Source of the DNA: Luteimonas galliterrae
GTDB lineage: Bacteria > Pseudomonadota > Gammaproteobacteria > Xanthomonadales > Xanthomonadaceae
NCBI RefSeq assembly: GCF_023374055.1
Contig: NZ_JAMBEP010000001.1
Coordinates: 1,736,001 to 1,800,000, forward strand
Direction of reading: 5' to 3'
Length of the DNA stretch: 64,000 nt
A model generated the notes under the pieces. That model saw only the letters and a program-made list of their open reading frames with translations. It made no database searches and was not told the DNA's origin. The position numbers were made by a program, and so were the translations under genes. Positions 28,851 through 38,802 of this stretch are shown in pieces. Each line of letters begins with the position of its first letter. Within the stretch, counting starts at the first letter, position 1.

Positions 28851-29929
28851 TTCTTCCGCCTCAACTGCCAGAAGCGGCCATCGCGCACGTACAGCCACGT
28901 CGCCAGGGCCAGCACCGGCAGCAGCAACCACCATAGTCCGAGGATCATCGGGATCTTGCCGTCGGTCAGCGCCTGCGTGCCCAGCATCATCAGGTTGACG
29001 CAGACGATGTAGCCGAGGAAGCCGATCGCGATCCGGCCATAGCGCGCCTGCCGCGGCGAGCTGCGCGCCAGCGGCAACGACAGCAGCATCAACGCCAGCG
29101 CCATCAGCGGCGGCGCGATGCGCCAGTGGACCTGCGCGTGCGCCTCGCGGCGCGGATCGCCGAACAAAGCCGTGGTCGGCATCAGTTCCGGATCCTCGTC
29201 GTCGCGCACGTCCTCGCGGTCGGGCATGCGCAGCTCGTTGCTGGCGTAGCGCATCATCCGGTAGTCCAGGCCCTCGCCGAGCGGGCCTTCGACCTGGAAG
29301 CCGTCTTCGAGCCGCAGATAGCGATCGCGTTCGCCCAACAGAGACAGGCCACCGTGCGCGGCCGTGGTCACGTCCAGGCGGTCTTCATGCTGGCGATAGA
29401 CGAAAATGCGGCTGAAACGGCTGCCGTCGTTGGACATGCTGCCGAGGTAGACCACCCCGCCGCCGCCGGGCAGCTCGGTGAAGCGGCCCGGTTCCAGGCC
29501 GACCAGCAGCAGGCTGCGGTTAGCCTCTTCGATCATCTGGTGCGAGAACCGGTCCGCCCACGGCCCCAGCCAGAGCGAGCACAGCGCGATCACCGCGATC
29601 ACCGGCGCGGCGGCCAGCAGCAGCGGTTTGAGCAGCCGCTTGGGCCCGACCCCGATCGCGGCCAGCACCGGCATCTCCGAATCGCGGTACAGGCGGCCGA
29701 TCGAGAGCAGCAGGCCCAGCATCAGCGCCAAAGGCAGGATCAGCGGCAGCCACTTGATCACCTGCAGGCCCAGCTGCGACAGCATCATCACCGCCGGCAG
29801 CTTGCCGCGCGCGATGTCGCCCAGCACGTCGGCGAAGATGCCGCCCAAACTGACCATCATCAGTATCACCAGCGCCGCGAACACGGACTGGGCGAACTCG
29901 CGGAACAGGTATTGGTCCAGCTTGGGCAT
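28847..29929 (-). CDS. lptF: LPS export ABC transporter permease LptF
   Basis: Partner permease of LptG in the LptB2FG complex. The 360-residue protein starts PKLDQYLFREFAQSVFAAL, has LPLILPLALMLGLLLSIGRLYRDSEM (a coupling region that contacts LptB), a periplasmic jellyroll, and three C-terminal helices. I start at 29929; the frame is open to 30019 but the extra residues are proline-rich and not family-like. It is divergent from pepA, the usual gammaproteobacterial layout. Confidence 0.94.
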   Translation of the reverse strand: MPKLDQYLFREFAQSVFAALVILMMVSLGGIFADVLGDIARGKLPAVMMLSQLGLQVIKWLPLILPLALMLGLLLSIGRLYRDSEMPVLAAIGVGPKRLLKPLLLAAAPVIAVIALCSLWLGPWADRFSHQMIEEANRSLLLVGLEPGRFTELPGGGGVVYLGSMSNDGSRFSRIFVYRQHEDRLDVTTAAHGGLSLLGERDRYLRLEDGFQVEGPLGEGLDYRMMRYASNELRMPDREDVRDDEDPELMPTTALFGDPRREAHAQVHWRIAPPLMALALMLLSLPLARSSPRQARYGRIAIGFLGYIVCVNLMMLGTQALTDGKIPMILGLWWLLLPVLALATWLYVRDGRFWQLRRKK

Positions 29930-30174
29930 CGATGCGCTTGTCTGCGGTGGTGGGAACGGGCCTGCGGCGGTTTCGTCCGCCGGTGGCCGGCCCGGCAGGT
30001 CCACCGCCATCGAAATCAAGCGGTTAGCGCCCGATCCGGCGAAGCAGCGGGCCCGTCGCGGCGTATCAGGCGCTCTCGCCCTGATAAACTTGAACGTTCG
30101 CTCGTCGGCAATTCCGCCGCTTAAGCCGCCGGAACGCCGAACGATTGTACGGAATCACTGACGGAATCTGTTTG

Positions 30175-31662
30175 ATGGCCCTCGAATTGGAACTGAACCG
30201 CGATGCTCCCGCGACCGTGCAGACCGACTGCGTGGTGGTAGGCGCCTTCGCCGACAATACGCTCACTCCGGCCGCGCAGGCGCTCAACGCGGCCAGCGGC
30301 GGACGCTTGACCGCCCTGATCGAACGCGGCGACATCAGCGGCAAGACCGGCCGCACCGCCCTGTTGCACGACCTGCCCGGCGTCGCGGCGCCGCGGGTGC
30401 TGGTGATCGGCCTGGGCGAAGCAGCCAAGTTCGGCGTGCCGCAATATCTGAAGGCCGTGGGCGACGCCGCGCGTGCGCTCAAGGGCGGCGCCGCGGCCAA
30501 GGCCGTGTTCACGCTCTCCGAAGTGGCGGTGAAGGACCGCGACGCCGCCTGGAACATCCGCCAGGCCGCGATCGCCGCCAGCCACGCGATCTACCGCTAC
30601 ACCGCCACGCTCGGCGAGGCCAACAAGGCCAAGAAGGACGAATCGGGCCTGAAGACGCTCGCGATCAGCGGCGACGACAAGCAGGCGCTGGCGCAGGGCC
30701 AGGCGATCGCCGCCGGCGTCGCTTTCGCCCGCGAACTCGGCAACCTGCCGCCGAACATCTGCAACCCGGCCTACCTCGCGCAACAGGCGCAGGAATTCGC
30801 TTCGCGCTTCGACCAGGCCGGGTGCGAAGTGCTGGAGCGCGAGCAGATGCAGCAGCTCGGCATGGGCTCGCTGCTGGCCGTATCGCAGGGATCGGCCAAT
30901 CCGCCGAAGCTCATCGTGCTGAAGTGGAGCAACGGCGGCGACGCCAAGCCTTACGTGCTGGTCGGCAAAGGCATCACCTTCGACACCGGCGGCATCAACC
31001 TCAAGACCCAGGGCGGGATCGAGGAGATGAAGTACGACATGTGCGGCGCCGCGACCGTGATGGGCACGTTCGTGTCCGCCGTCGGCCTGCAATTGCCGAT
31101 CAATCTCGTCGTCGTCGTACCGGCCGTGGAGAACATGCCCGACGGCAACAGCTATCGGCCCAGCGACGTGCTCACCAGCATGTCCGGCAAGACCATCGAA
31201 GTGGGCAACACCGACGCCGAAGGCCGCCTGATCCTGTGCGACGCGCTCACCTATGCGCAGCGCTTCGAGCCGCAGGCCATGGTCGACGTGGCCACCCTCA
31301 CCGGCGCCTGTGTGGTCGCACTGGGCAAATACGCCGCCGGCCTGATGAGCAAGCACGACGACCTGTCGGGCGAACTGCTCGCCGCTGGCGAAAACGTGTT
31401 CGACCGCGCCTGGCGCCTGCCGCTGTGGGACGAATACCAGAGCCTGCTCGACTCGACCTTCGCCGACGTCTACAACATCGGCGGCCGCTGGGCGGGCGCG
31501 ATCACCGCCGGCTGCTTCCTGGCGCGCTTCGCCGAAGGCCAGCGCTGGGCGCACCTGGACATCGCCGGCGTGGCCAACGACGACGGCAAGCGCGGCATGG
31601 CCACGGGCCGTCCGGTGGGTTTGCTGAGCCAGTGGTTGCTCGATCAAGCGGGGGATTCGTAA
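30175..31662 (+). CDS. pepA: Leucyl aminopeptidase PepA
   Basis: Cytosolic M17 metalloaminopeptidase that removes N-terminal residues. In enterics it also binds DNA at Xer sites, which is notable given xerD nearby. The 495-residue protein has the two-metal active site: [24 protein letters not shown] and [14 protein letters not shown] with the conserved bicarbonate-binding Arg. The ATG at 30175 begins MALELELN; an upstream ATG at 30145 is less family-like. pepA-holC-valS is a classic gene order. Confidence 0.95.
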   Translation: MALELELNRDAPATVQTDCVVVGAFADNTLTPAAQALNAASGGRLTALIERGDISGKTGRTALLHDLPGVAAPRVLVIGLGEAAKFGVPQYLKAVGDAARALKGGAAAKAVFTLSEVAVKDRDAAWNIRQAAIAASHAIYRYTATLGEANKAKKDESGLKTLAISGDDKQALAQGQAIAAGVAFARELGNLPPNICNPAYLAQQAQEFASRFDQAGCEVLEREQMQQLGMGSLLAVSQGSANPPKLIVLKWSNGGDAKPYVLVGKGITFDTGGINLKTQGGIEEMKYDMCGAATVMGTFVSAVGLQLPINLVVVVPAVENMPDGNSYRPSDVLTSMSGKTIEVGNTDAEGRLILCDALTYAQRFEPQAMVDVATLTGACVVALGKYAAGLMSKHDDLSGELLAAGENVFDRAWRLPLWDEYQSLLDSTFADVYNIGGRWAGAITAGCFLARFAEGQRWAHLDIAGVANDDGKRGMATGRPVGLLSQWLLDQAGDS

Positions 31663-31663
31663 T

Positions 31664-31735
31664 TCGGGATTCGGGATTGGAAAAACCGCCCCTCCCGCTT
31701 TGGCGAATCCCTAATCCCTAATCTCGAATCCCTCT
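31664..31735. repeat. gggattc / gaatccc repeat
   Basis: The short pepA-holC gap is filled by heptad-like gggattc copies facing inverse copies (gaatccctaatccctaatct). The related gggaatc heptad occurs in the coding start at 46208-46234. Confidence 0.65.
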
Positions 31736-31740
31736 CCCGC

Positions 31741-32166
31741 ATGCCCCGCGCCGACTTCTACCTGATCGCCAAAGACCGCTTCAAGGCCGAACCGCTGCGC
31801 CTGGTGTGCGAACTGGCGCGCAAGGCCTACGATGCGAACCTGTGGACGCTGGTGCTGGCGCGCGACACGGCGCAGGCCGAAGAACTCGACGAATTGCTGT
31901 GGGCGTTCGACGACGACGCCTACATCCCGCACCAGGTCGCCGGCACCGACGACGAAGACGAGCTGACGCCGGTGCTGATCGCCGCGCCGGAAACCGATGC
32001 GCCCCTGCGGCCTCTGGTGATCAACTTGCGCGACGGCGCGGTCGACGGCAGCTTCGAACGCGTGCTGGAAGTGGTGCCCGCGGACGAATCGGCGCGCGGT
32101 CCGCTGCGCGAGCGCTGGACCCAGTACAAAGCGCGCGGATTGGAAGTGAACAAGCACGACATGTAG
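31741..32166 (+). CDS. holC: DNA polymerase III chi subunit
   Basis: Clamp-loader accessory subunit that contacts SSB and, through psi, the DnaX complex. The 141-residue protein has the chi fold pattern: ADFYLIAKDRF, LVCELARKAYDANLWTLVLA, LDELLWAFDDDAYIPHQVAG and RPLVINLRDG. It follows pepA by 78 bases and precedes valS, as in E. coli. A candidate gene for its partner psi lies about 5 kb downstream, next to rimI. Confidence 0.94.
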   Translation: MPRADFYLIAKDRFKAEPLRLVCELARKAYDANLWTLVLARDTAQAEELDELLWAFDDDAYIPHQVAGTDDEDELTPVLIAAPETDAPLRPLVINLRDGAVDGSFERVLEVVPADESARGPLRERWTQYKARGLEVNKHDM

Positions 32167-32177
32167 CTTTGCTTTAA

Positions 32178-32300
32178 GCCGTCATTCCCGCGAAGGCGGG
32201 AATCCAGTGACTTTGAGCCTCTCAAGGGCCGACAGTCTTCGGAAGGAACGGTAAGCAAGAGCGAAAGTCACTGGATTCCCGCCTTCGCGGGAATGACGGC
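32178..32300. repeat. Perfect 37-bp inverted repeat with 49-base spacer
   Basis: The left arm 32178-32214 is exactly inverted at 32264-32300. Each arm holds its own cattcccgcgaaggcgggaa hairpin. The unit fills the holC-valS gap. Confidence 0.9.
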
Positions 32301-32323
32301 TAAAAACAGAAGCACGAGCGACG

Positions 32324-35311
32324 ATGACCACCCTCAGTTCCGGCTACGAGCCCAAAACCTTCGAAACCCGCCTCTACGCCGAGTGGGAGAACAGCGGCGT
32401 ATTCAAGCCGCAGGGCGAGGGCCCGACCTACACCATCCTGCTGCCGCCGCCGAACGTCACCGGCACGCTGCATATGGGCCACGCCTTCCAGCACACGCTG
32501 CAGGACGCGCTGATCCGCTACCACCGCATGCGCGGCTACCGCACCTTGTGGCAGATGGGTACCGACCACGCCGGCATCGCGACCGAAATGGTGGTCGGCC
32601 GCAACCTCGCCGCCGAAGGCAAAGGCGAAACGCGCGATTCGCTGGGTCGCGAGAAATTCATCGAAAAGGTCTGGGAATGGAAAGCCCAATCGGGCGACAC
32701 CATCGAGCGCCAGATGCGCCGCCTTGGCACCTCCGGCGACTGGTCGCGCAGCATGTTCACGATGGATCCGATGGCGGCCGACGCGGTGACCGAGGCCTTC
32801 GTGCGCCTGCACGAACAAGGCCTGATCTACCGCGGCAAGCGCCTGGTGAACTGGGACCCGGTGCTGAAGACCGCGATCTCCGACCTGGAAGTCGAGAACC
32901 GCGAAGTGCCTGGACACATGTGGCATTTCAAGTATCCGCTGGCGGGCGGAGAAACTTACGAGTACGTCGAACGCGACGCCGACGGCAACGTCACCTTGCG
33001 CGAGACGCGCAACTATATCTCCATCGCGACCACCCGCCCGGAAACCATGCTGGGCGACGGCGCGGTGGCGGTGCACCCTTCCGATGCGCGCTACGGGCCG
33101 ATCGTCGGCAAGCTGTGCGAGATCCCGGTCGGCCCGAAGCGGCACCGGCGCCTGATCCCGATCATCGTCGACGACTATCCCGATCCGCACTTCGGCTCGG
33201 GCGCGGTGAAGATCACCGGCGCGCACGATTTCAACGACTACCAGGTCGCGAAGCGCAACGGCATTCCGCTGTACGCGCTGATGGACGAGCAAGCGCGGAT
33301 GCGCACGGACGGCCTGTCGTACGCCGACAGCGCCGCCATCGCCGGCCGCGCGGCGCGCGGCGAGGACATCGGCGACGCCTCCGCCGTGAACCTGGTGCCG
33401 GACGAGCTGCGCGGCCTCGACCGCTACGAAGCCCGCGCCCGCGTGATCGCCGAGATCACCGCCGAAGGCCTGGCCGTGACCGACGCCGAAGGCGCGCCGC
33501 TGGTCGATGCCAAGCCGATCATGCAGCCGTTCGGCGACCGCAGCGGCCAGGTGATCGAACCGTTCCTCACCGACCAGTGGTTCGTGAAGATGGACGATCT
33601 GGCGAAGCGCGGCCTCGAACTGGTCGAGGGCACCGACGAAAAGCCGGGCGAGATCAAATTCGTTCCGCCGAACTGGATCAATACCTATCGCCACTGGCTG
33701 GAGAACATCCAGGATTGGACCATCAGCCGGCAGCTGTGGTGGGGGCATCGCATTCCGGCTTGGTTCGACGAGGCGGGTAACGTCTATGTCGCTCGCAACG
33801 AGGAAGAAGCCATCGCGCAGGCGGCCGAAAAGAGCGGCGGGCCCAGGCCCACCCTACGGCAGGACGCGGATGTGCTGGAGACCTGGTTCTCCTCGGCCAT
33901 GTTCCCGTTCTCGACCATGGGCTGGCCCGACGCGACGGCGATGCGCGAACGCGGTTTCGAAGACTTCCTCCCGACCAGCGTGCTCGTCACCGGCTTCGAT
34001 ATCATTTTCTTCTGGGTCGCGCGCATGATCATGATGACCGACGCGCTGATCGGAAAAATCCCGTTCCAAGACGTCTACATGACCGGCCTCGTGCGCGACA
34101 AGGATGGACAGAAAATGTCCAAGTCGAAAGGCAACATCCTCGACCCGCTGGACATCATCGACGGCATCGGCCTGGACGAACTGGTCGCCAAGCGCACCAC
34201 CGGGCTGATGCAGCCGAAGATGGCCGAGAAGATCGAAAGGGCCACGCGCAAGGAATTCCCGAACGGCATTGCCGCGCACGGCGCCGATGCGCTGCGCTTC
34301 ACCATGGCCGCGCTGGCCGGCCCCGGCCGCGACATCAAGTTCGATTTGGGCCGCGCCGATGGCTACAAGAACTTCTGCAATAAGCTGTGGAATGCCAGTC
34401 GCTTCGTGTTGATGAACACCGAAGGGTTCAGCGCCTCGGGAACCCCTCAACCGAAGACACCTGCTGAGCATTGGATTCTTCGTAAACTCGAAGATCTTTG
34501 CGAAGAAATTCCGCGTTACTTTGAGCGAGGCATGGGAGATGAAGAGAACATCTACCGCTTCGACCTCGCCGCTCAATCACTTTACGAATTTGCCTGGCAT
34601 TGGTACTGCGATTCGTTTGTAGAAGCGAGCAAGCAGGCTCTGAATGGGCCAGATGCCGAGGCGGCCGCAAGCACTAGACACACTCTGCTTTATGTACTGG
34701 AAAGCATTCTGCGCCTACTGCACCCATTGACCCCGTTCGTGACCGAAGAACTGTGGCAACAAGTAGCGCCCAGACTTCAAATCGGCGGCAAGAGCATCAG
34801 TCTGCAGAAATACCCGCAGGCACAAGGCATTGCCGATCGAAATGCGGCCTCGGATTTCAGCTGGGCCCTTTCGGCCGCCCATCAGATCCGCGCTTTGCGC
34901 AGTCAGATGAATATTGCTCCTCTCAAACTTGTACCGCTAATAGTTGAGGGCGAACTTGATGACCCTTATCAAATCGTTCGACATCAGGACGCCTTGAAGT
35001 TCTTAGCCAAGCTTGACTCCATTCGCGTACTGCCTGCTGGTGAAGCCCTGCCTGCTTCGATGCTGATTCCACTTGGAAAACTCAAATTCCACATCCCTCT
35101 AGAGGGCCTGGTCGACCTGGATGCCGAGCGCACGCGTTTGGATAAGGAAATCAAGCGCGTCGGAGGCGAAAAGGCAAAGTCCGAAAACAAGCTGGCCAGC
35201 GGTACTTTCGTAAGCAACGCACCGGCCGCGGTGGTGGAACAGGAGCGTCAGCGCCTGACCGATTGGACGGCGCAACTCGAAGCATTGACCGCTCAGCGCG
35301 CGCGTCTCTGA
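32324..35311 (+). CDS. valS: Valyl-tRNA synthetase
   Basis: Class I synthetase that charges tRNA-Val and edits threonine. The 995 residues carry the HIGH box as [13 protein letters not shown] (about 44-56), an editing domain with [17 protein letters not shown], the KMSKS loop in [10 protein letters not shown] (about 595), an anticodon-binding domain and a C-terminal coiled-coil arm ([20 protein letters not shown]). The reading frame is intact and the protein looks functional. The 3' third (about 34400-35120) is much lower in GC and uses codons such as CTA, ATA and AGA that are rare in the rest of the gene. Confidence 0.96.
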   Translation: MTTLSSGYEPKTFETRLYAEWENSGVFKPQGEGPTYTILLPPPNVTGTLHMGHAFQHTLQDALIRYHRMRGYRTLWQMGTDHAGIATEMVVGRNLAAEGKGETRDSLGREKFIEKVWEWKAQSGDTIERQMRRLGTSGDWSRSMFTMDPMAADAVTEAFVRLHEQGLIYRGKRLVNWDPVLKTAISDLEVENREVPGHMWHFKYPLAGGETYEYVERDADGNVTLRETRNYISIATTRPETMLGDGAVAVHPSDARYGPIVGKLCEIPVGPKRHRRLIPIIVDDYPDPHFGSGAVKITGAHDFNDYQVAKRNGIPLYALMDEQARMRTDGLSYADSAAIAGRAARGEDIGDASAVNLVPDELRGLDRYEARARVIAEITAEGLAVTDAEGAPLVDAKPIMQPFGDRSGQVIEPFLTDQWFVKMDDLAKRGLELVEGTDEKPGEIKFVPPNWINTYRHWLENIQDWTISRQLWWGHRIPAWFDEAGNVYVARNEEEAIAQAAEKSGGPRPTLRQDADVLETWFSSAMFPFSTMGWPDATAMRERGFEDFLPTSVLVTGFDIIFFWVARMIMMTDALIGKIPFQDVYMTGLVRDKDGQKMSKSKGNILDPLDIIDGIGLDELVAKRTTGLMQPKMAEKIERATRKEFPNGIAAHGADALRFTMAALAGPGRDIKFDLGRADGYKNFCNKLWNASRFVLMNTEGFSASGTPQPKTPAEHWILRKLEDLCEEIPRYFERGMGDEENIYRFDLAAQSLYEFAWHWYCDSFVEASKQALNGPDAEAAASTRHTLLYVLESILRLLHPLTPFVTEELWQQVAPRLQIGGKSISLQKYPQAQGIADRNAASDFSWALSAAHQIRALRSQMNIAPLKLVPLIVEGELDDPYQIVRHQDALKFLAKLDSIRVLPAGEALPASMLIPLGKLKFHIPLEGLVDLDAERTRLDKEIKRVGGEKAKSENKLASGTFVSNAPAAVVEQERQRLTDWTAQLEALTAQRARL

Positions 35312-35600
35312 TCCTAAGTCATTACGGGAGCCGCGTTAATCGTGGCCCTTTCTTAACGTCATCGCGAGCGAAGCGAGGGATATGCTCACGAGTCGCCGTG
35401 AAAGCAGATCCCTCGCTTAGCTCGGGATGACAATCGTTAAAGGCAGCCGCGAGCGCTTCCTTCCGCACCAACCAAACCTCTGACTTAACACACACCGCGA
35501 GGTATCGATCACCGCCCGCCGCGGCGTGGCCGTTTCTACGCGCGAATCCGTCTTGTGACCCGCCCTGCCCTGGCGCAGATCGTAGACGGAGTCCGATCAG
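35312..35600. repeat. valS-acyltransferase gap with an inverted repeat
   Basis: A cgcgagcgaagcgagggat block at 35362 faces an imperfect inverse ending ctcgggatgac at 35431. The remainder to 35600 holds no gene that I can support. Confidence 0.6.
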
Positions 35601-36818
35601 ATGAATACCGGCACATCGCCGCGCCTGAAACTGTTCGCGGCCGGTCACGACAACAATTTCAATCTGATCCGATTCATCGCCGCATACTCGGTTCTTATCA
35701 GCCACAGCTTCCCGCTTTCGGCCGGCATGGGCACCTATGAACCTTTCGCGCGCATCGGCTATTCGCTAGGCGGCATCGCAGTCGATGTGTTTTTCGTGAC
35801 CAGCGGGTTCCTGGTCACGGCGAGCTTGCTTCGTTTGCGCGACAACCGCGCCTTCCTCAGCGCAAGAGCTTGGCGCATCCTGCCGGGGCTGGCGGCCATG
35901 GCTTGGCTGACGGCATTCCTGCTCGGCCCATTGCTCACGACAGCGGCGTGGTCCGAATACTTCACCAGCACCAAGCCCTATCAGTTCGCCGTCAATAACG
36001 TCCTGCTGCTATTGGGACTGGAATATCGCCTTCCGGGCGTGTTCATCGGACAACCCGTGAGCGGCATCGTGAACGGGTCGCTGTGGACGTTGCCGGTCGA
36101 AGTGAAATGCTATCTCGGCCTGGCGTTGCTATGGTGGATCTCGCGCAAGAGCAAGCTGCCGCGCGAGAAGTTCGTACTCCGTACCACGTTGTTCATCGTA
36201 CCGGTGTCCTTGGCGATGTTCTGGATCGTGCACGCCGGGCGGCTCGACAACTTCGCGTCAACACTTGCGCGCATGCGGCTGGGATGGATCGCCGATTGGC
36301 ACAGCTTTCGCCTGGCCTTCATGTTTTTCAGCGGAGCGCTGTATTGGCAATTGCGCGACCACATTCCCATGACCTTGCCGTTGCTGCTGGTGTGCGTGGG
36401 CGGAATGATGTCGGCGGCCGTCTGGCCATCATTGTTCTTCTGGATCTATCCGCTCACGCTCGCATATCTGGTGCTGTACGTGGCGTACGTGCCGAAAGGA
36501 CGGCTGCTGCAGTTCAACCGCCTGGGCGATTATTCGTATGGCATATACATTTATGCGTGGCCGATGCAACAGGTGAGCATCAAACTGGTGCCTGGCATCG
36601 GGCCTTGGGGCCTGATGTTGTGCGCTACGGCAGCGACCTTACTTCTGGCGGTGTGTTCGTGGCACTTCATCGAACAACCCGCGCTCGCACGCAAGAAACG
36701 CGCTTTGAAGCGCTGGGCGACTATAGCCCACGAGAAAGGCGAAAACGCGCGTCAGGGATCGGAAAACAATTCCATCGCCATCACCAACGCATCCTCGCGC
36801 CCGTCCTTGGCCGGGTAA
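35601..36818 (+). CDS. Acyltransferase 3 family membrane protein
   Basis: A 405-residue integral-membrane O-acyltransferase of the OafA/NodX type, which acylates LPS, exopolysaccharide or peptidoglycan sugars. It has about ten helices and the N-terminal signature NFNLIRFIAAYSVLISHSF with the conserved Arg and His, then GGIAVDVFFVTSGFLVTASL and LGDYSYGIYIYAWPMQQ. A GGAG site precedes the ATG. The gene sits between valS and rimI, where I know of no conserved gene. Its GC (34 of 60 counted at 36001-36060) is lower than its neighbours, so it is probably accessory. Its 3' end overlaps rimI by 67 bases, tail to tail. Confidence 0.87.
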   Translation: MNTGTSPRLKLFAAGHDNNFNLIRFIAAYSVLISHSFPLSAGMGTYEPFARIGYSLGGIAVDVFFVTSGFLVTASLLRLRDNRAFLSARAWRILPGLAAMAWLTAFLLGPLLTTAAWSEYFTSTKPYQFAVNNVLLLLGLEYRLPGVFIGQPVSGIVNGSLWTLPVEVKCYLGLALLWWISRKSKLPREKFVLRTTLFIVPVSLAMFWIVHAGRLDNFASTLARMRLGWIADWHSFRLAFMFFSGALYWQLRDHIPMTLPLLLVCVGGMMSAAVWPSLFFWIYPLTLAYLVLYVAYVPKGRLLQFNRLGDYSYGIYIYAWPMQQVSIKLVPGIGPWGLMLCATAATLLLAVCSWHFIEQPALARKKRALKRWATIAHEKGENARQGSENNSIAITNASSRPSLAG

Positions 36819-37240
36819 TAGCGCGGGCGGCGGCCGATCTCGTTGAAGCCTTCGTCGTGGTACAGCGCGATCGCATTCGGATTGGACGGGCGCACTTCCA
36901 GGAACATGCGCCGCACGCCGCGGCCGCGGGCGATCTGCAGCAGGGATCGCAATAGCCGGCGGCCATGGCCGCGGCCCTGCGCTTCGGGCGCGGTGCAGAT
37001 GTTGAGGATGTGCGCCTCGTCGGCGGCGATGCTGAGCACGCCGTAGCCGATGATCCGGTCGCGCTGGATCAGCACCCACGCCGGATAGTCGGCGCGCAGG
37101 CAGTCGCGCAGGATGCCGCGCGTCCACGGAAACGGATACGCGCGTTGTTCGATCGCGATCACTTCGTCCAGGTCGTCCTCGCGCATGGGCCGCAGCGCGG
37201 CGGCGCCTCCGGCATCGGCGTCGATCGCGACCGCGCTCAT
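36752..37240 (-). CDS. rimI: Ribosomal protein S18-alanine N-acetyltransferase
   Basis: GNAT enzyme that acetylates the N-terminal alanine of ribosomal protein S18. The 162-residue protein shows MREDDLDEVIAIEQRAYPFPWT, the acetyl-CoA loop CTAPEAQGRGHGRRLLRSL and EVRPSNPNAIALYHDEGF, all typical of RimI. The ATG at 37240 overlaps the stop of the upstream small gene (ATGA). The 3' end overlaps the acyltransferase gene on the other strand. Confidence 0.93.
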   Translation of the reverse strand: MSAVAIDADAGGAAALRPMREDDLDEVIAIEQRAYPFPWTRGILRDCLRADYPAWVLIQRDRIIGYGVLSIAADEAHILNICTAPEAQGRGHGRRLLRSLLQIARGRGVRRMFLEVRPSNPNAIALYHDEGFNEIGRRPRYYPAKDGREDALVMAMELFSDP

Positions 37241-37506
37241 CCGCCGGCTTCCCGCCGCAAGGCCCGCAACCGCGGCCAGAGCGAGCGCTTGCCCGCAGGA
37301 TCGGCGCGCAGGCGCTGCGCTGCGGCCAGCATCGGCTGCAAGGCGGCATCGCCGGGGTCGCGGTGTCCGGCCGCGCGCAGCACCGCGCGTTGCAGGGCTG
37401 TCATCGTGGCTGGATCGGGCGGCGGCGGCGATTCGGCGCCGCCCAGCCGGTACAGCGTATGCCCGAGCGCATCGAGCGCATCGCGTTGGAACGCGTCCCA
37501 ACTCAT
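37237..37506 (-). CDS. Small protein, candidate DNA polymerase III psi subunit
   Basis: An 89-residue protein overlapping both neighbours by ATGA. The N-terminal FQRDALDALGHTLYRL recalls the RDWQLQQLGITQW clamp-loader-binding tail of E. coli HolD. The C-terminal LRADPAGKRSLWPRL recalls HolD's LRANPTARAALWQQI. In E. coli holD also sits directly upstream of rimI. E. coli psi has 137 residues, so the middle of the fold would be cut down here. The E. coli motifs are from memory and the assignment is my inference. A plain hypothetical protein is the alternative. Confidence 0.6.
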   Translation of the reverse strand: MSWDAFQRDALDALGHTLYRLGGAESPPPPDPATMTALQRAVLRAAGHRDPGDAALQPMLAAAQRLRADPAGKRSLWPRLRALRREAGG

Positions 37507-38276
37507 TGCGGCGTTTCCATCGTGACGATCCGGCGGCGCTTGAACCAGAACACCGGTCCGGACAGCGCATACAGGCTGGCGGCGACCAACAGCGTTTTGG
37601 GCGGATCGATCCACAACGCGATCAGCACCGCCACCGCGATCAGCAACGCGAAGAACGGCACGCGCTCGGCCTTGGGCCCGCTGCCGCTGCCCTTGAAGCT
37701 GTTGTAGCGCAGGCGGCTGACCATCAGCAGCCCGGCGACCACCGACACGGCGACCGCGGCATAGCGCAGTTCTTCGCCGGTCAGGCCCAGGTCGTGGCAG
37801 GTCCAGACGAAGCTGGCCATCAGGCCCGCCGCGGCCGGGCTGGCCAAGCCGATGAACCAGCGCTTGTCGACTTGCGCCACCTGGCTGTTGAAGCGCGCCA
37901 GACGCAGGGCGGCGCAGGCGGCGTACAGGAAGGCGGCCAGCCAGCCGATCCGGCCGGCGGTCAGGCCATCCAGCTTCAATTCGACCAGGGCCCAGTGGTA
38001 CATCACCAGTGCCGGCGCCATGCCGAAGCTGACCAGGTCGGCCAGCGAGTCGTATTGCACGCCGAACTCGCTCTGGGTATTGGTCAGGCGCGCCACGCGG
38101 CCGTCGATGCCGTCCAGGATCGCGGCCACGAAGATCGCCACGCAGGCCGCCTCGTAACGCCCCTGCGAGGCGGCGATGATCGCGAAGAAGCCGGCGAACA
38201 GGCCGCCGGTGGTGAACAGGTTCGGCAGCAGGTAGATGCTGCGCGACCGTGGGCGGGGCGGTAGGGTTTCGGTCAT
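37503..38276 (-). CDS. pssA: CDP-diacylglycerol-serine O-phosphatidyltransferase
   Basis: Makes phosphatidylserine, the precursor of phosphatidylethanolamine, at the inner membrane. The 257-residue protein is the membrane-embedded CDP-alcohol phosphotransferase type: IFVAAILDGIDGRVARLTNTQSEFGVQYDSLADLVSFG holds the DGxxAR...GxxxDSxxD metal site. It has about eight helices. The ATG at 38276 has a TACACT box exactly six bases upstream and no ribosome binding site. It is unlike the soluble E. coli PssA. Confidence 0.94.
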   Translation of the reverse strand: MTETLPPRPRSRSIYLLPNLFTTGGLFAGFFAIIAASQGRYEAACVAIFVAAILDGIDGRVARLTNTQSEFGVQYDSLADLVSFGMAPALVMYHWALVELKLDGLTAGRIGWLAAFLYAACAALRLARFNSQVAQVDKRWFIGLASPAAAGLMASFVWTCHDLGLTGEELRYAAVAVSVVAGLLMVSRLRYNSFKGSGSGPKAERVPFFALLIAVAVLIALWIDPPKTLLVAASLYALSGPVFWFKRRRIVTMETPQ

Positions 38277-38282
38277 GAACAA

Positions 38283-38288
38283 AGTGTA
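38283..38288 (-). promoter_or_regulatory. -10 box, predicted leaderless start of pssA
   Basis: TACACT on the minus strand, then ttgttc, then the ATG at 38276. It would drive pssA, the psi candidate and rimI. Confidence 0.55.
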
Positions 38289-38387
38289 GCCGCTCGGCCG
38301 CATGCCGAAGCTGTGACCGAACCGACTTGCGCCCGCCAGGCCGCGGTGCTGCAATCCCCGCCCTATCCGCCCCCGCAGGAAAACCGC

Positions 38388-38783
38388 ATGCAACGTCTGG
38401 CCCTAGGAATGATGCTGGCCCTGGCCGCCGGCGCCGTATCGGCGCAATCGGGCGCGGCCTACCAGTGGAAGGACGCCAATGGCGTCACCCACTACTCCAG
38501 CACTCCGCCGCCGAGCGGCACCTACCAGACAAGGGCGGTCAACGACCACGGCGCCAGCATCGCCGCGACTGCGGCCGCCGCCGCACCCGCCGAAGACCCG
38601 CAATGCGCCACGGCGCGAGCCAACCTGAAGCTGTTGCAGGGCAAGGGCGGCGTGCAGATCGACAGCGACGGTGACGGCAAGCCGGACCGGCCGCTGACCG
38701 AAGCCGAGCGCGGCGACCAGGCCGCCCTCGCCGAGGCCACGCTGAAAGCGAATTGCGGCACGGCGGCGTCCGCCAAGCCCTGA
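38388..38783 (+). CDS. DUF4124 domain secreted protein
   Basis: A 131-residue protein with a signal peptide (QRLALGMMLALAAGAVSAQ, cleavage after SAQ or nearby). A DUF4124 domain follows: AAYQWKDANGVTHYSSTPPPSGTYQTRAV. The C-terminal half has DSDGDGKPDRPLTEAERGDQAALAEATLKANC. DUF4124 domains are common in xanthomonad periplasmic proteins and have no known activity. The ATG at 38388 is preferred over the frame's upstream extension because it starts the signal. It is followed 19 bases later by a second DUF4124 gene. Confidence 0.8.
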   Translation: MQRLALGMMLALAAGAVSAQSGAAYQWKDANGVTHYSSTPPPSGTYQTRAVNDHGASIAATAAAAAPAEDPQCATARANLKLLQGKGGVQIDSDGDGKPDRPLTEAERGDQAALAEATLKANCGTAASAKP

Positions 38784-38802
38784 CGGCCTGACGCTTTCTG
38801 GC

